From assembly GCA_902810695.1 (NCBI GenBank), contig CADDYV010000017.1, positions 1-58,146 of the forward strand: DNA of 58,146 nt. Direction: 5' to 3'. The translations under genes and the position numbers were made by a program. Numbering within the stretch: the stretch's first letter is position 1; the number at the start of each line of letters is the position of its first letter. This document shows positions 16,389 to 26,001 of this stretch, in pieces. The notes beneath the pieces are model-generated. The model searched no databases, was not told the origin of the DNA, and saw only the letters and a program-made list of their open reading frames with translations. Source of the DNA: Actinomycetota bacterium (GTDB lineage Bacteria > Actinomycetota > Rubrobacteria > Rubrobacterales > Rubrobacteraceae).

Positions 16389-17159
16389 TTAGATCACCGA
16401 GCTCGAAGGACCGCCGGCGACGTATATGGTCTCGCCGCTGATGTAGGAGGCGTCATCGGAGACGAGGAAGGCGACGACGTTGGCGATGTCCTCGACGCGC
16501 CCGAAGCGCCTCAAGGGGATGTTCTTGGCAAAACGCTCCTTCATCTCCTCCATCGTGAGCCCGGCGCGCTCGGCGGCCGTCTTGGTCATCTCGGTCTCGA
16601 TCCAACCCGGCGCGACCGCGTTGACATTGATGTTGAATCGCCCCAGTTCGAGCGCCAACGTCCTCGTGAGTCCCTGCAGACCGGCCTTGGCCGAAGAGTA
16701 GTTGGCCTGTCCGCGGTTGCCCAGGGCCACGACCGAGGATGTCATCACGATCTTCCCGTACTCCTGCTCGACCATGTACTTCTGCGCGGCCTTGGAGCAG
16801 AGAAAGCTCCCCTTCAAATGGATGTCCAAAACGGTGTCCCAGTCCGCTTCGCTCATCTTGAAGGAGAGGTTGTCCCGGATGACCCCGGCGTTGTTGACCA
16901 GAATATCCATGCTCCCCAGGCTCTCGGCCACCTTCTCGAACGCGGCTTCCACCTGTGAGGCATCCGATACGTCGCAGGCAACGGCAATCGCCTTGGAGCC
17001 GGAGTTCCGGATATCCTCCACCGTCTCCTGGCACCTCTCCTCGGAAAGATCGAGAACGGCGAGGTTGGCCCCGTCAGCGGCCAGTCGCTTCGCTTCGGCG
17101 GCGCCGATGCCACGCCCCGCCCCTGTAACTACCGCCGTGCGACCACTCAAACGTCCCAA
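16389..17159 (-). CDS. SDR oxidoreductase, 3-oxoacyl-(ACP/CoA) reductase type
   Basis: A 256-residue short-chain dehydrogenase. The cofactor loop TGAGRGIG is near residues 13-20, NNAG near 90, the active site S...YSSAK (S-x12-Y-x3-K, Y near 155) and PGWIETEM near 188. It resembles FabG and reduces a 3-oxoacyl thioester with NADPH. It lies 213 bases downstream of phaB on the same strand and may be a second acetoacetyl-CoA reductase or a reductase of longer 3-oxoacyl chains for PHA. TTG 17159 has GAGGTGA five bases upstream. A separate promoter is likely because an inverted repeat and an AT-rich stretch precede it. Confidence 0.88.
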   Translation of the reverse strand: MGRLSGRTAVVTGAGRGIGAAEAKRLAADGANLAVLDLSEERCQETVEDIRNSGSKAIAVACDVSDASQVEAAFEKVAESLGSMDILVNNAGVIRDNLSFKMSEADWDTVLDIHLKGSFLCSKAAQKYMVEQEYGKIVMTSSVVALGNRGQANYSSAKAGLQGLTRTLALELGRFNINVNAVAPGWIETEMTKTAAERAGLTMEEMKERFAKNIPLRRFGRVEDIANVVAFLVSDDASYISGETIYVAGGPSSSVI

Positions 17160-17229
17160 AAAGATCACCTCTTTCAATACTTCTTTGCGCAAACAACCCC
17201 AACACCAACCAGCGCAGGAGCATTATTTG

Positions 17230-17246
17230 CGTATGGATTATATACG
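17230..17246. promoter_or_regulatory. Inverted repeat CGTAT-N7-ATACG upstream of the SDR gene
   Basis: A perfect 5-bp inverted repeat in an AT-rich stretch 71 bases before the SDR start. The GTAT/ATAC core resembles the repeat in the phaB-phaQ gap, so both could be operators of the PadR-type regulator at 18325. Confidence 0.35.
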
Positions 17247-17372
17247 TTTTGAAGTTATGTTTTAAGAATAGATAGGGCCCTTTGATATATAAGTGCATTA
17301 AGACACAATCAGGCGCAAGGATTCACGGGTAGATTGGGCCCGATTTTTGAGGTGGTTTTGTTGTGTTGGGAT

Positions 17373-18119
17373 CTACATGTAGATCCCGCCGTTGATGTTC
17401 AGGGTTTGCCCGGTGATATAGTCGCCGTCAACGACGAGGTAGCGGACGGCTTTGCCGATCTCTTGCGGGGTGCCAACGCGTCCCAGCGGTATTCTCGGCA
17501 GGATCCTCTCGTTGACGACGTTCTCCGGGACGCCCGCAAGCATATCGGTCTGGACGAATCCGGGGCAGATCGCATTGACGGTAACGTTGTAGCGGGCCAG
17601 CTCCAGGGCCGCCGTTTTGGTGAAGCCGATGATCCCGGCCTTGGCCGCGGCGTAGTTGGCCTGTCCGAAGTTACCCATCTGACCGACGAAAGAGCTTATG
17701 TTGATGATTTTACCCGAAGATTGCTCCATGAAGTGTGGCAGGGCGGCCTTGACCGTGTAGTAGCAACTGTTGAGGTCCACCTGGACGACCTTGTCCCACT
17801 CCTCCATTTCCAGCTTCTTCATCGTCTTGTCTATGTTTATGCCGGCGTTGTTGACCAGAATATCCAGCCTGCCAAACCTCTCCAGCACGTCCCCGATCAA
17901 ACGCGACGCCTGCTCCTTGTCCGAGACATCAGCCTGCATCGCAATCGCCTCATGCCCTCTCTCTGCAAGCTTCTCCACCAGCTCCTCAGCCGGCTCCTTG
18001 CTCCGCGAGTAGTTCACCACAACCCTCGCGCCACCACTCGCCAGCTCCTCGGCTATGGCGCGCCCGAGCCCCCGACCCGCTCCCGTAACAACCGCTACCG
18101 AACCTTCCAGACTGCTCAA
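17373..18119 (-). CDS. phaB: Acetoacetyl-CoA reductase
   Basis: A 248-residue SDR that reduces acetoacetyl-CoA to (R)-3-hydroxybutyryl-CoA, the PHA monomer. The motifs are TGAGRGLG near the N-terminus, NNAGINIDKTMKKL (the 'NNAGIxxD' region typical of PhaB), S...YAAAK and PGFVQTDM. The TTG at 18119 follows GGGAG and is more likely than the upstream in-frame codons. It is transcribed divergently from the PadR-type regulator, with phasins and phaA beyond, which identifies it as the PHA-pathway reductase and not the housekeeping FabG. The gap between the divergent genes contains a perfect inverted repeat. Confidence 0.9.
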   Translation of the reverse strand: MSSLEGSVAVVTGAGRGLGRAIAEELASGGARVVVNYSRSKEPAEELVEKLAERGHEAIAMQADVSDKEQASRLIGDVLERFGRLDILVNNAGINIDKTMKKLEMEEWDKVVQVDLNSCYYTVKAALPHFMEQSSGKIINISSFVGQMGNFGQANYAAAKAGIIGFTKTAALELARYNVTVNAICPGFVQTDMLAGVPENVVNERILPRIPLGRVGTPQEIGKAVRYLVVDGDYITGQTLNINGGIYM

Positions 18120-18182
18120 GGAAAACTCCCTTCTCCTCACCTGCTATCACCGTGTGTTGGCAAGTCTACAGTCGGGTAAAAA

Positions 18183-18200
18183 ATACATCAAACTATGTAT
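18183..18200. promoter_or_regulatory. Candidate PhaQ operator, ATACAT-N6-ATGTAT
   Basis: A perfect 6-bp inverted repeat in the gap between divergent phaB and the phaQ-like gene. PadR-family regulators bind short AT-rich inverted repeats with ATGT/ACAT or GTAT/ATAC halves, usually autoregulating. Confidence 0.5.
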
Positions 18201-18287
18201 GAAGGGCATATATGGGCAGCGAAACGTCAAAGCGGGCAACGAGACAAAGCCTTACCATAAAAATGGAAAAATTTTTGCAAAACCGCC

Positions 18288-18315
18288 TTGACTACTCAGA
18301 ATATATATGTAAACT
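18288..18315 (+). promoter_or_regulatory. Candidate promoter of the phaQ-like gene
   Basis: TTGACT, a 16-base spacer and TAAACT lie immediately before the ATG at 18325. Initiation about 7-10 bases after the -10 element would give a leaderless or nearly leaderless transcript, which is common in actinobacteria and fits the lack of a ribosome-binding site there. Confidence 0.45.
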
Positions 18316-18324
18316 GCACACAGC

Positions 18325-18756
18325 ATGGAAGAGAGGTCTATGAGCGAAGAAGCGAAAGGACACGGTCCGAGCCACAGGAGGGCTGAGGCGCGTCCGAGGA
18401 ACTGGCTGGTGCCGGTCATACTGCTGTCTCTGAGGGAATGGAATTCCTATGGGTACGAGCTCATGGAGCAGGCGGCCAAGTTCGGGTTCGAGACGATGAA
18501 CCCTGGCACGCTCTACCGGACGCTGAGGCAGATGGAGAAGGACGGCATCGTCGAGTCTACGTGGGAGACTTCTGAGGGAGGACCGGCGCGCCGGATGTAC
18601 TCCATAACCGACGCTGGGGAGGCGTATCTGGACTTCTGGGCCAAGTCGCTGGAGCAGTACCAGAAGACCATGGACACCTTCTTCAGGATGTACACCGGCA
18701 GGCCACTAAGGACAGACCAAGAAGAAAAAGAAGAGAAGAAAGAAGATCAGGAGTAG
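18325..18756 (+). CDS. phaQ: PadR-family regulator, PhaQ-like
   Basis: A 143-residue winged-helix regulator. The region RNWLVPVILLSLREWNSYGYEL (about 24-45), NPGTLYRTLRQMEKDGIV and GPARRMYSITDAGEAYL is the PadR fold and closely resembles PhaQ, the PHB-responsive repressor of Bacillus megaterium that controls the phasin operon. The C-terminus is a short helix and a charged tail (EEKEEKKEDQE). A promoter placed directly before the ATG suggests a leaderless message; ATG 18340 with GAGAGG just upstream is an alternative start. It is divergent from phaB and 52 bases ahead of the first phasin gene. I infer that it senses PHA or its granule surface and represses phasin and biosynthesis genes. Confidence 0.82.
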   Translation: MEERSMSEEAKGHGPSHRRAEARPRNWLVPVILLSLREWNSYGYELMEQAAKFGFETMNPGTLYRTLRQMEKDGIVESTWETSEGGPARRMYSITDAGEAYLDFWAKSLEQYQKTMDTFFRMYTGRPLRTDQEEKEEKKEDQE

Positions 18757-18808
18757 CAAGCAGGTTCGCCAGAAGAGAACCTAGAAAACAGGAAGGAGTT
18801 GATCGGTT

Positions 18809-19141
18809 ATGGCGAACAGGGACAAGGCAAACAGGGCGGCCCAGCGGCTGGCGGAGAGCAGCCGGGATTCCTACCAGGCGGTGCTCGACCATGTGATCGG
18901 GATGCAGGAGCGCAACGTGCGCTTCGCGCAGGGCATGGTTGATGGAGCGATCAAGGAACTGCGCGAGCAGGCAGAGAGCAATCGGGCGATGACCCAGGAG
19001 CTCTTCGAGCGGGCCGAGCGGCAGCGCGACGCTTTTCAGGCGCTGGTGGAGGAGTCCGCGGACGCTTACGTAGACTTCCTCTACGCTCCGTTCTCCTACT
19101 ACAAGGATAGCCTCGAGGCAGTCGGCAAGGCCGCTAAGTAG
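18809..19141 (+). CDS. Phasin-like PHA granule protein 1
   Basis: A 110-residue, mostly helical, amphipathic protein without cysteine or signal peptide. Long heptad-rich stretches (AIKELREQAESNRAMTQELF) lead into the C-terminal block DAYVDFLYAPFSYYKDSL. It resembles phasins in size, helix content and position between phaQ and phaA. Phasins coat PHA granules and set their number and size. It is a paralogue of the next gene: both share the 'AF..L..ES..AY..FL...FSYY' block. AAGGAG with suitable spacing precedes the ATG. Assignment rests on context and composition, not on a family signature I can verify. Confidence 0.7.
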   Translation: MANRDKANRAAQRLAESSRDSYQAVLDHVIGMQERNVRFAQGMVDGAIKELREQAESNRAMTQELFERAERQRDAFQALVEESADAYVDFLYAPFSYYKDSLEAVGKAAK

Positions 19142-19166
19142 GAGAGAGCCAGAATAAGTTACCTGG

Positions 19167-19195
19167 AGGCCGGGTGTTATCGCCCGGCCTTTTTC
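19167..19195 (+). terminator. Terminator between the two phasin genes
   Basis: An 8-bp stem (AGGCCGGG and CCCGGCCT, loop of 8) is followed by TTTTCG. It would end or attenuate transcription after the first phasin and make its message more abundant than the downstream genes. Confidence 0.8.
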
Positions 19196-19232
19196 GTGGT
19201 ATGCTCCCTTTGGAGCAAGGGAAAGGAGACCG

Positions 19233-19595
19233 GTGGTGGATGAGAGGCAGATGCGAGATCAGATGCAAAAGGTCAATGAGGCTGCCGAGAAATTCGCCGA
19301 AGCCGTGATGGAATCTTACCGGACGGTTTCGGGGCGCTCGATGGAGGCGCAGCAGCGAGGCGCTCAGCTCACCCAGCGGTTCTTCGAAAGCGTCATGGAG
19401 GAGCTGCAGAGCCAGGCTGAGGGGCGTCATTCCACCTCGGAGGCGCTACTCGAGCAGACCCAGAAGCAGCGCGAAGCGTTCCAGGAACTCTCTCAGGAGT
19501 CCATAAGCGCGTACATGAACTTCCTCAACTCCATGTTCTCCTACTACCAGAATGCCTTCGATGAAGCCCGGAGGCGTGGCGAGCGGCGGGGTTGA
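19233..19595 (+). CDS. Phasin-like PHA granule protein 2
   Basis: A 120-residue helical protein paralogous to the preceding gene: TSEALLEQTQKQREAFQ and SAYMNFLNSMFSYYQNAF align with the corresponding blocks of phasin 1. It begins with a strongly charged helix (ERQMRDQMQKVNEAAEKFAE) and ends in a basic tail (ARRRGERRG). I infer a second granule-coat protein. GTG 19233 or the adjacent GTG 19236 can start it; AAAGGAG stands four to seven bases upstream. It is separated from phasin 1 by a terminator and is 78 bases ahead of phaA, with which it is probably cotranscribed. Confidence 0.68.
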   Translation: MVDERQMRDQMQKVNEAAEKFAEAVMESYRTVSGRSMEAQQRGAQLTQRFFESVMEELQSQAEGRHSTSEALLEQTQKQREAFQELSQESISAYMNFLNSMFSYYQNAFDEARRRGERRG

Positions 19596-19673
19596 AAGAT
19601 CGGTTCCGAACGAGCGGTTTTCGGGTATTAGAACAGAAGATGCAACAAGGCCAGAAAGAGGAGGAGTATAGCC

Positions 19674-20879
<1,206 letters not shown>

Positions 20880-20893
20880 TCTGAAATAAATGA

Positions 20894-20924
20894 CAGAGCG
20901 CCGCTAGTGCGAGGCGGCGCTCTG
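20894..20924. terminator. Shared hairpin terminator of phaA and the GGDEF gene
   Basis: An 11-bp perfect stem (CAGAGCGCCGC and GCGGCGCTCTG, loop of 9) lies between convergent genes and overlaps the stop region of the minus-strand gene. The T-rich tail (CATTTATTTC) is on the minus-strand side. Confidence 0.75.
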
Positions 20925-22508
20925 CAAGTCGTCGGGGTTGGAGTAGAACCTGTAGCGTCCCCGCCCGCCGCGCTTGGCCTCGTACATGGCTATATCTGCC
21001 CTGCGCAGGAGACGGTCGGCTTCTTCTCCTTCACCCAGCGCGATGCCTATGCTTGCGTTCACCTGCACCCGCCTGCCGGAGATCAGGTGCGGCATCTGGA
21101 CGGTCTGGATCACACGCCCGGCGATGCTGCTTGCCAGGATCTCATCCGCCTCGTCGAGCAGCATCACGAACTCGTCGCCGCCTAGCCGCGCCACCGTATC
21201 GTGGGCCCGGAGGCAGGTGGAGAGCCTTCCTGCGATCTCGCGCAGCAGATCATCGCCCGATTCGTGTCCCAGCTCATCGTTGACCTGCTTGAAGCCGTCG
21301 AGGTCGAGAAACATGACTGCTACTTTCCTGCCGTGCCTGCGGGCTCTGGAGAGGGCTATCTCTAGCCTGTCGGTGAACAGCGCCCGATTTGGCAGGCCCG
21401 TGAGTACGTCGTGGTATGCCTGGTACTCTAGGCGCTGCTCGAGTATTTTTCGCTCTGTAATGTCGAGCAGGGTGCCAAAGATCCGAACGTTCTCGTCATT
21501 ACGCTCGACCTCGCCCTTCAAATAGACGAAGCGTTCCTCGCCGCTCGGCCGCACCACCCGGTACTCTAACTCAAATGATTCTCCGGTAGCGGAGGCCTGT
21601 TCGAGGGTTTTGCGCACGCGTTCGCGGTCTTCGGGGTGGACACGCATGAGGTGTTCCTGCGGGGTTGCCAGGCACCCCTGCGGCTCGTATCCGAGTATGC
21701 GGTAGATCTCATCCGACCACATCATATCTTCGCTGTTTTCGACCCACTCCCAGCTTCCCACATGGGCGATGCGCTGGGCTTCGGCGAGCCGGGCTTCCGT
21801 CCTCATAAGAGACTCCCGATCCCGCCTCTTGACCCTTACCTGCTGCTCCACGACGGAGTACGCTACGTACCCGGGGATCGCGAGCAGGATGAGCTCCCAC
21901 GCCGAACTTCTCACCAGCATAGCCACGAAAAATCCCAGGGTACTCTCGAGAAAGAACACTATTGTGTCTGCTACTATCTGCTCTCGCACCGTGGAGAACC
22001 ACGAGCGCCCATCCCTCAGCGCGAATACTGCGGTCCAGTCAAGGGTGTTTATCAGGTACATGGTGAGAGCGGTGGCGCAGGCGGAGAGAAGGTGCGCCGG
22101 GCTCTCAAAATGTGATGCGCCTGAGCCTTCGCTGAAGGACAACACCAGCCCGCCACCCCCAGTAGCGAGTGCTACATCCGCAAGATCAAACAGCGTATAA
22201 GAAAACGAATGCCGGTTCAGTAAGTTCGCTACCAGCGTGCCGGCGAACGCGATCGCCACGGCGATCCCCGCATCGAAAAGTAACAACGCCGCAAACGCGG
22301 CAGTAAAACCAAGCGATAAACCGTTGTCTGTGGAGATGAAAACGATGCGCCAGTTCGTAACCGCCATCAACGCTGTAAGAATAAGGGCGAGGAGCAACCG
22401 CTCGCCGTGGGGGACACTCGCCTGCGCCAGTAGAAACGCACCGAGCACCGCCGCAACCAGCGCGAGGCCGATCACAAAGACCTTGGCCGAAGTAGGCAAG
22501 TTGTTCAT
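20904..22508 (-). CDS. Membrane diguanylate cyclase with PAS domain
   Basis: A 534-residue enzyme that makes cyclic di-GMP from two GTP. Residues 1-220 form a membrane sensor of about seven helices, then a coiled linker, a PAS domain (about 245-355, with the PAC-like YRVVRPSGEERFVYLKGEV), and a GGDEF domain (about 365-525). The active motif GGDEF (443-447) is intact and the product-inhibition I-site RAHD (434-437) is five residues before it, so the enzyme should be active and feedback-inhibited. No EAL domain is present. It is monocistronic and convergent with phaA. Confidence 0.95.
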   Translation of the reverse strand: MNNLPTSAKVFVIGLALVAAVLGAFLLAQASVPHGERLLLALILTALMAVTNWRIVFISTDNGLSLGFTAAFAALLLFDAGIAVAIAFAGTLVANLLNRHSFSYTLFDLADVALATGGGGLVLSFSEGSGASHFESPAHLLSACATALTMYLINTLDWTAVFALRDGRSWFSTVREQIVADTIVFFLESTLGFFVAMLVRSSAWELILLAIPGYVAYSVVEQQVRVKRRDRESLMRTEARLAEAQRIAHVGSWEWVENSEDMMWSDEIYRILGYEPQGCLATPQEHLMRVHPEDRERVRKTLEQASATGESFELEYRVVRPSGEERFVYLKGEVERNDENVRIFGTLLDITERKILEQRLEYQAYHDVLTGLPNRALFTDRLEIALSRARRHGRKVAVMFLDLDGFKQVNDELGHESGDDLLREIAGRLSTCLRAHDTVARLGGDEFVMLLDEADEILASSIAGRVIQTVQMPHLISGRRVQVNASIGIALGEGEEADRLLRRADIAMYEAKRGGRGRYRFYSNPDDLQSAASH

Positions 22509-22672
22509 GTTCTGTTGCCTCTGTCCCGATCAAGAGTGGAGAACCGATGAGCTTCTTACGAAGCTCCTAGCTCCAGCCACTCTTCTATTAAAAGTTACAA
22601 TCATCCTTACTCTCTGTGGTTATCGGCAAATTACTAAAAGATCTTTAGCCCACCTCACATCTGGCGTACCCC

Positions 22673-22727
22673 TTGACGTGCATCGGGACGGGTGCTACGT
22701 TTTTGGAACATTGGGCGAGCGTTCGCC
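22673..22727 (+). promoter_or_regulatory. Promoter and LacI-type operator of the arabinan operon
   Basis: TTGACG and a weak -10 (TACGTT) with a 17-base spacer are followed by GGCGAGCGTTCGCC (22714-22727), a near-perfect palindrome with the central CG typical of LacI-family operators. It sits 30 bases before the first gene of an operon that encodes its own LacI-family regulator. Confidence 0.45.
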
Positions 22728-22757
22728 TAAGAAGCGAAGAGGGAAAGGGGAAGCGAG

Positions 22758-24101
22758 GTGAATGGTGGACGAGGAACCCCTGTAAGGGGCCTGGGCGGGA
22801 CCATCAGCCGGAGGCGATTTCTGGGTGGTGCTGCGGCGGCTTTAGGTGGGTTGGCGGCGACCTCGTGCGGGCCCACTGCCGCTTTGATCGGGGGTAAAAA
22901 GCAGACCATCGTCTACTGGAACCTGTTCACCGGCGGTGATGGCGTCCGCATGGTGGCGATGGAGAACAAGTTCAAGAAGAACCATCCCAACTACCAGCTC
23001 AACGCCACAGCGCTTGCCTGGGGCAATCCTTATTACACCAAGGTTTCGATGGCTACGGCGGGCGGGCATCCTCCAGACGTCGCCATCATGCACCTCGCGA
23101 AGATAGGCGCCTACGCTCCTGCGGGACTCCTGGAGACCTTCAGCCCGGGTGAGCTATCTCGGTACGGCATCGGACCTGACAAGTTCCTGCCTCAGGTACT
23201 GGACTTCGCCAAGTATAAAGGCAAGATCTACGCCGTACCGCTCGACACGCATCCTTTCGTTCAGTACTACAACGTGGATGTCTGCAAGAAGGCAGGGCTT
23301 CTGGACTCCAACAACAACCTCAAGCCGATAAACAGTCCGGATGAGGCGATCCAGGCTTTCAAAGCGGCCAAGAAGGCAACGGGAGCTCTGGGGCTCGCAT
23401 TCTATCCGGCGAACGACCCGGCCGGAAATTGGCGACTTTTTCTTACCCTCTACGGCCAGATGGAGAAGGGGGCCAGGATCCTCTCTCCCGACGCCAAAGA
23501 GGTGGTAATGGACGATTCCAAGGCCCAGCAGGCGCTGGAGTTCATGAGGCAACTCGCCGCAGAGAAGCTCATGTCTCCCACAATGGACTACGCCACGTCG
23601 GTGGCGGCATTCCAGAACGGGCAGGCCGGATTCTACTGGAATGGGGAGTGGGAGGTAACCACGTTCCAGACGGCGAAGATGAACTTCAACATGGTTCCCT
23701 TTCCCAAGCTCTACACCTACAAGGCGGCCCAGGCTGACCATCACTCCTTCATCATCCCCAGGGGAGTGGACCCTGCTCACAGAAGGGCCGCGCTTACGTT
23801 CATAAGCTCCATGCTCAAGGACAGCTACACGTGGGCGCAGGGCGGGCACATCCCGGCTTACCAGCCGGTCGTCAAGAGCAAGAAATACCAGCAGCTCAAG
23901 CCGCAGAGCAACTACGCGGAAGTTGCAAAGTACGTCGTTACCGACCCGATCGCCTGGTTCAGCGGCTCCGGCTCCGTAATGGAGCAGAAAGCCTCGGGAT
24001 TATTCCAGGCGGTGATAGCCGGACAGGTCGAGCCGAAGCAGGGTATCAAGCAGTTTCGCTCGTACCTGGAAAAACAGGTCAAGCTTCCGAAGCCATATTA
24101 G
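22758..24101 (+). CDS. ABC sugar-binding lipoprotein (Tat-exported)
   Basis: A 447-residue substrate-binding protein of the carbohydrate ABC (CUT1/MalE-like) family. The N-terminus has a twin-arginine signal SRRRFLGG (17-24) followed by a lipobox ending at C37, so it is probably exported folded by Tat and anchored to the outer membrane face by lipid. The mature part has the two-lobed pattern typical of family 1 binding proteins (VYWNLFTGGDG, AVPLDTHPFVQYYN, GFYWNGEWEV). It heads an operon with two permeases, a GH43 enzyme, a LacI regulator and a GH51 arabinofuranosidase, so arabinose-containing oligosaccharides are the likely ligand. The GTG start is supported by an AGCGAGG stretch. Confidence 0.93.
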   Translation: MNGGRGTPVRGLGGTISRRRFLGGAAAALGGLAATSCGPTAALIGGKKQTIVYWNLFTGGDGVRMVAMENKFKKNHPNYQLNATALAWGNPYYTKVSMATAGGHPPDVAIMHLAKIGAYAPAGLLETFSPGELSRYGIGPDKFLPQVLDFAKYKGKIYAVPLDTHPFVQYYNVDVCKKAGLLDSNNNLKPINSPDEAIQAFKAAKKATGALGLAFYPANDPAGNWRLFLTLYGQMEKGARILSPDAKEVVMDDSKAQQALEFMRQLAAEKLMSPTMDYATSVAAFQNGQAGFYWNGEWEVTTFQTAKMNFNMVPFPKLYTYKAAQADHHSFIIPRGVDPAHRRAALTFISSMLKDSYTWAQGGHIPAYQPVVKSKKYQQLKPQSNYAEVAKYVVTDPIAWFSGSGSVMEQKASGLFQAVIAGQVEPKQGIKQFRSYLEKQVKLPKPY

Positions 24102-24131
24102 GAGATGATCTCCGGGAAAGGGGGTTAAAGC

Positions 24132-25088
24132 GTGGAAGTGCAGCAAGAGGTGGCGCGGGCTCCGGCCACACAGCTCTCCAAGACCAGAGGCGGCAACCGG
24201 TGGAGAAGAGACCTGACAGGCTGGGGGTTCATGCTGCCGTTCATGGTGGTGTATGCCTTGTTCTTGATTTGGCCCGTCATACTCATGATCAAGTACAGCT
24301 TCACCAACAAGAGCCTGGTCGGTACGGGAGGCTCGCAGTTCCTGGGGTTCGAGAACTACGCCCGGCTCTTCAGCGATCCGGACTTCTGGAGCTCGCTGTG
24401 GCACACGGTATGGTTCACGATCCTGAGCACCCCACCGCTGGTCATCCTGGCGCTCATCTTCGCCATGCTCACCAACCGGGTAATCCGGGGGCAGTGGATC
24501 TTCCGCTTTTCGTTCTTCGCGCCGTTCGTCCTGCCGGTCTCGGTTGTGGCCCTGATCTGGTGGTACATGATGTACAGCCCCGGTTTTGGCCTGATAGACG
24601 GCACCCTCGGACGGATATTCGGAAGCTCCTCATCCCTGGCGAGCATACCCTGGCTCACCAGCACCAAGACGGCCATGATCTCGATAGTCATCACCACGGT
24701 CTGGTGGACGCTGGGGTTCAACTTCGTTCTGTACCTGGCGGGTTTGCAGGAGATACCGCGCGAGCTCTACGATGCGGCGGCGGTGGATGGCGCCGGGGCC
24801 TGGGCGCAGGCGCGCTGGATCACGATCCCGCTGCTCAAGCGCACCACGCTGCTGGTGCTCGCCTTGCAGATTCTCGCCTCGCTCAAGATCTTCGACCAGA
24901 TCTACATCATGACCTCCGGAGGACCTGACTTCAGTACCCGCCCGATCATCGAGTACTTCTACGATCAGGGGTTTACCTCCTACCGCATCGGCTTCGCCTC
25001 AGCTGTGTCGGTAGTGTACTTCCTGATCATCCTGGCCGCGTCCATAGCGTGGTTCGTACTTAGTCGCAGAAGGGAGGAGACCGCCTGA
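24132..25088 (+). CDS. ABC sugar permease, MalF-like
   Basis: A 318-residue inner-membrane subunit with six predicted helices (about 36-60, 95-118, 130-150, 178-200, 230-250, 285-305). The EAA loop that docks the ATPase is EIPRELYDAAAVDGAGAWA at about 206-224, with the following helix-turn-P motif intact. GTG 24132 has AAAGGGGG seven bases upstream. The stop overlaps the next permease start by one base (TGATG). It forms a heterodimer with that partner. No ATPase is encoded in the operon, so a shared MsmX/MsiK-like ATPase encoded elsewhere must power it. Confidence 0.95.
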   Translation: MEVQQEVARAPATQLSKTRGGNRWRRDLTGWGFMLPFMVVYALFLIWPVILMIKYSFTNKSLVGTGGSQFLGFENYARLFSDPDFWSSLWHTVWFTILSTPPLVILALIFAMLTNRVIRGQWIFRFSFFAPFVLPVSVVALIWWYMMYSPGFGLIDGTLGRIFGSSSSLASIPWLTSTKTAMISIVITTVWWTLGFNFVLYLAGLQEIPRELYDAAAVDGAGAWAQARWITIPLLKRTTLLVLALQILASLKIFDQIYIMTSGGPDFSTRPIIEYFYDQGFTSYRIGFASAVSVVYFLIILAASIAWFVLSRRREETA

Positions 25089-25969
25089 TGGAAGCCGAAG
25101 CCCCCCAGAGACTCACCCGCATCCCCAAGGAGCAGAAGGGGCCTTCCCGGCGGAGCAGACTCGGCAGCACCCTTAACTACATTGTGCTATCTATACTGGC
25201 CGCCGCGTGGCTCACTCCTCTGGCCTGGGCGGTGGACACGGCGCTCAAGCCCGAGAGCGAGACAACCATAACCCCGATAACCTGGGATTCTTCCAACTTC
25301 AACCTGGGCGCGTTCAAAGAGGTGATAGACGCGGGGAACATCCTGCGCTGGTACGGTAACAGTGCTCTGGTTTCGATAGTCGTCACCGCGGGAGTTGTAA
25401 TACTCGCGAGCCTCGCGGCTTATGCGCTCTCGCGCATTCCCTTCCGCGGGCGAACGGTGCTGTTCTGGGTGATTCTGGCCGGGCTGATGATCCCTCCGCA
25501 GGTGCTTATTCTCCCTCTGTTCGCGGAGATGCAGATATTCGGGTTCGTGAACACCTATCAGGGGATCATCCTGCCACAGCTCGCCTCCGCGCTGGCCGTG
25601 TTCATCCTCAAGGTGTTCTTCGACGGCATCCCGCACGAACTAGAAGAGAGCGCCCTGGTAGACGGAGCGAGCCGGCTCAGGATCTACTGGCAGATCTGGA
25701 TGCCGCTGGCGAGGCCCGCGCTGGCGGCGGTGGCGATCTTTACCTTCGTAACCTCCTGGAACTACTTTATCTGGCCGCTCGTCGTGGTGACCAGCACCAA
25801 CATGATGACCATCCCGCTCGGTCTGCAGGCGGTGCAGAGCGCCTTCGGCGTCCACTACGCCCAGATCATGGCTTCGGCGGTCCTGGGCGGGCTGCCGCTG
25901 CTCGTCGCCTTCATCTTCTTCCAGCGCCAGATCGTGGAGGGTATCGCCAATACCGGCCTGAAAGGTTAA
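25088..25969 (+). CDS. ABC sugar permease, MalG-like
   Basis: A 293-residue inner-membrane partner of the preceding permease. Six hydrophobic segments are visible, and the EAA loop GIPHELEESALVDGASRLR lies at about 178-196. The N-terminal extension before the first helix is basic (RIPKEQKGPSRRSRLGS). It starts with ATG overlapping the previous stop, so the subunits are translationally coupled. It imports the ligand delivered by the lipoprotein at 22758. The secreted GH43 gene follows after 32 bases. Confidence 0.95.
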   Translation: MEAEAPQRLTRIPKEQKGPSRRSRLGSTLNYIVLSILAAAWLTPLAWAVDTALKPESETTITPITWDSSNFNLGAFKEVIDAGNILRWYGNSALVSIVVTAGVVILASLAAYALSRIPFRGRTVLFWVILAGLMIPPQVLILPLFAEMQIFGFVNTYQGIILPQLASALAVFILKVFFDGIPHELEESALVDGASRLRIYWQIWMPLARPALAAVAIFTFVTSWNYFIWPLVVVTSTNMMTIPLGLQAVQSAFGVHYAQIMASAVLGGLPLLVAFIFFQRQIVEGIANTGLKG

Positions 25970-26001
25970 AAAATTCGATCATCTCTGAGGGGAGGGGATT
26001 A

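Noticed and set aside
22762-22785. Mini-ORF MVDEEPL overlapping the start of the sugar-binding protein gene
   Set aside because: It overlaps the real GTG start in another frame and shares its ribosome-binding site. No second copy or conservation is visible here.
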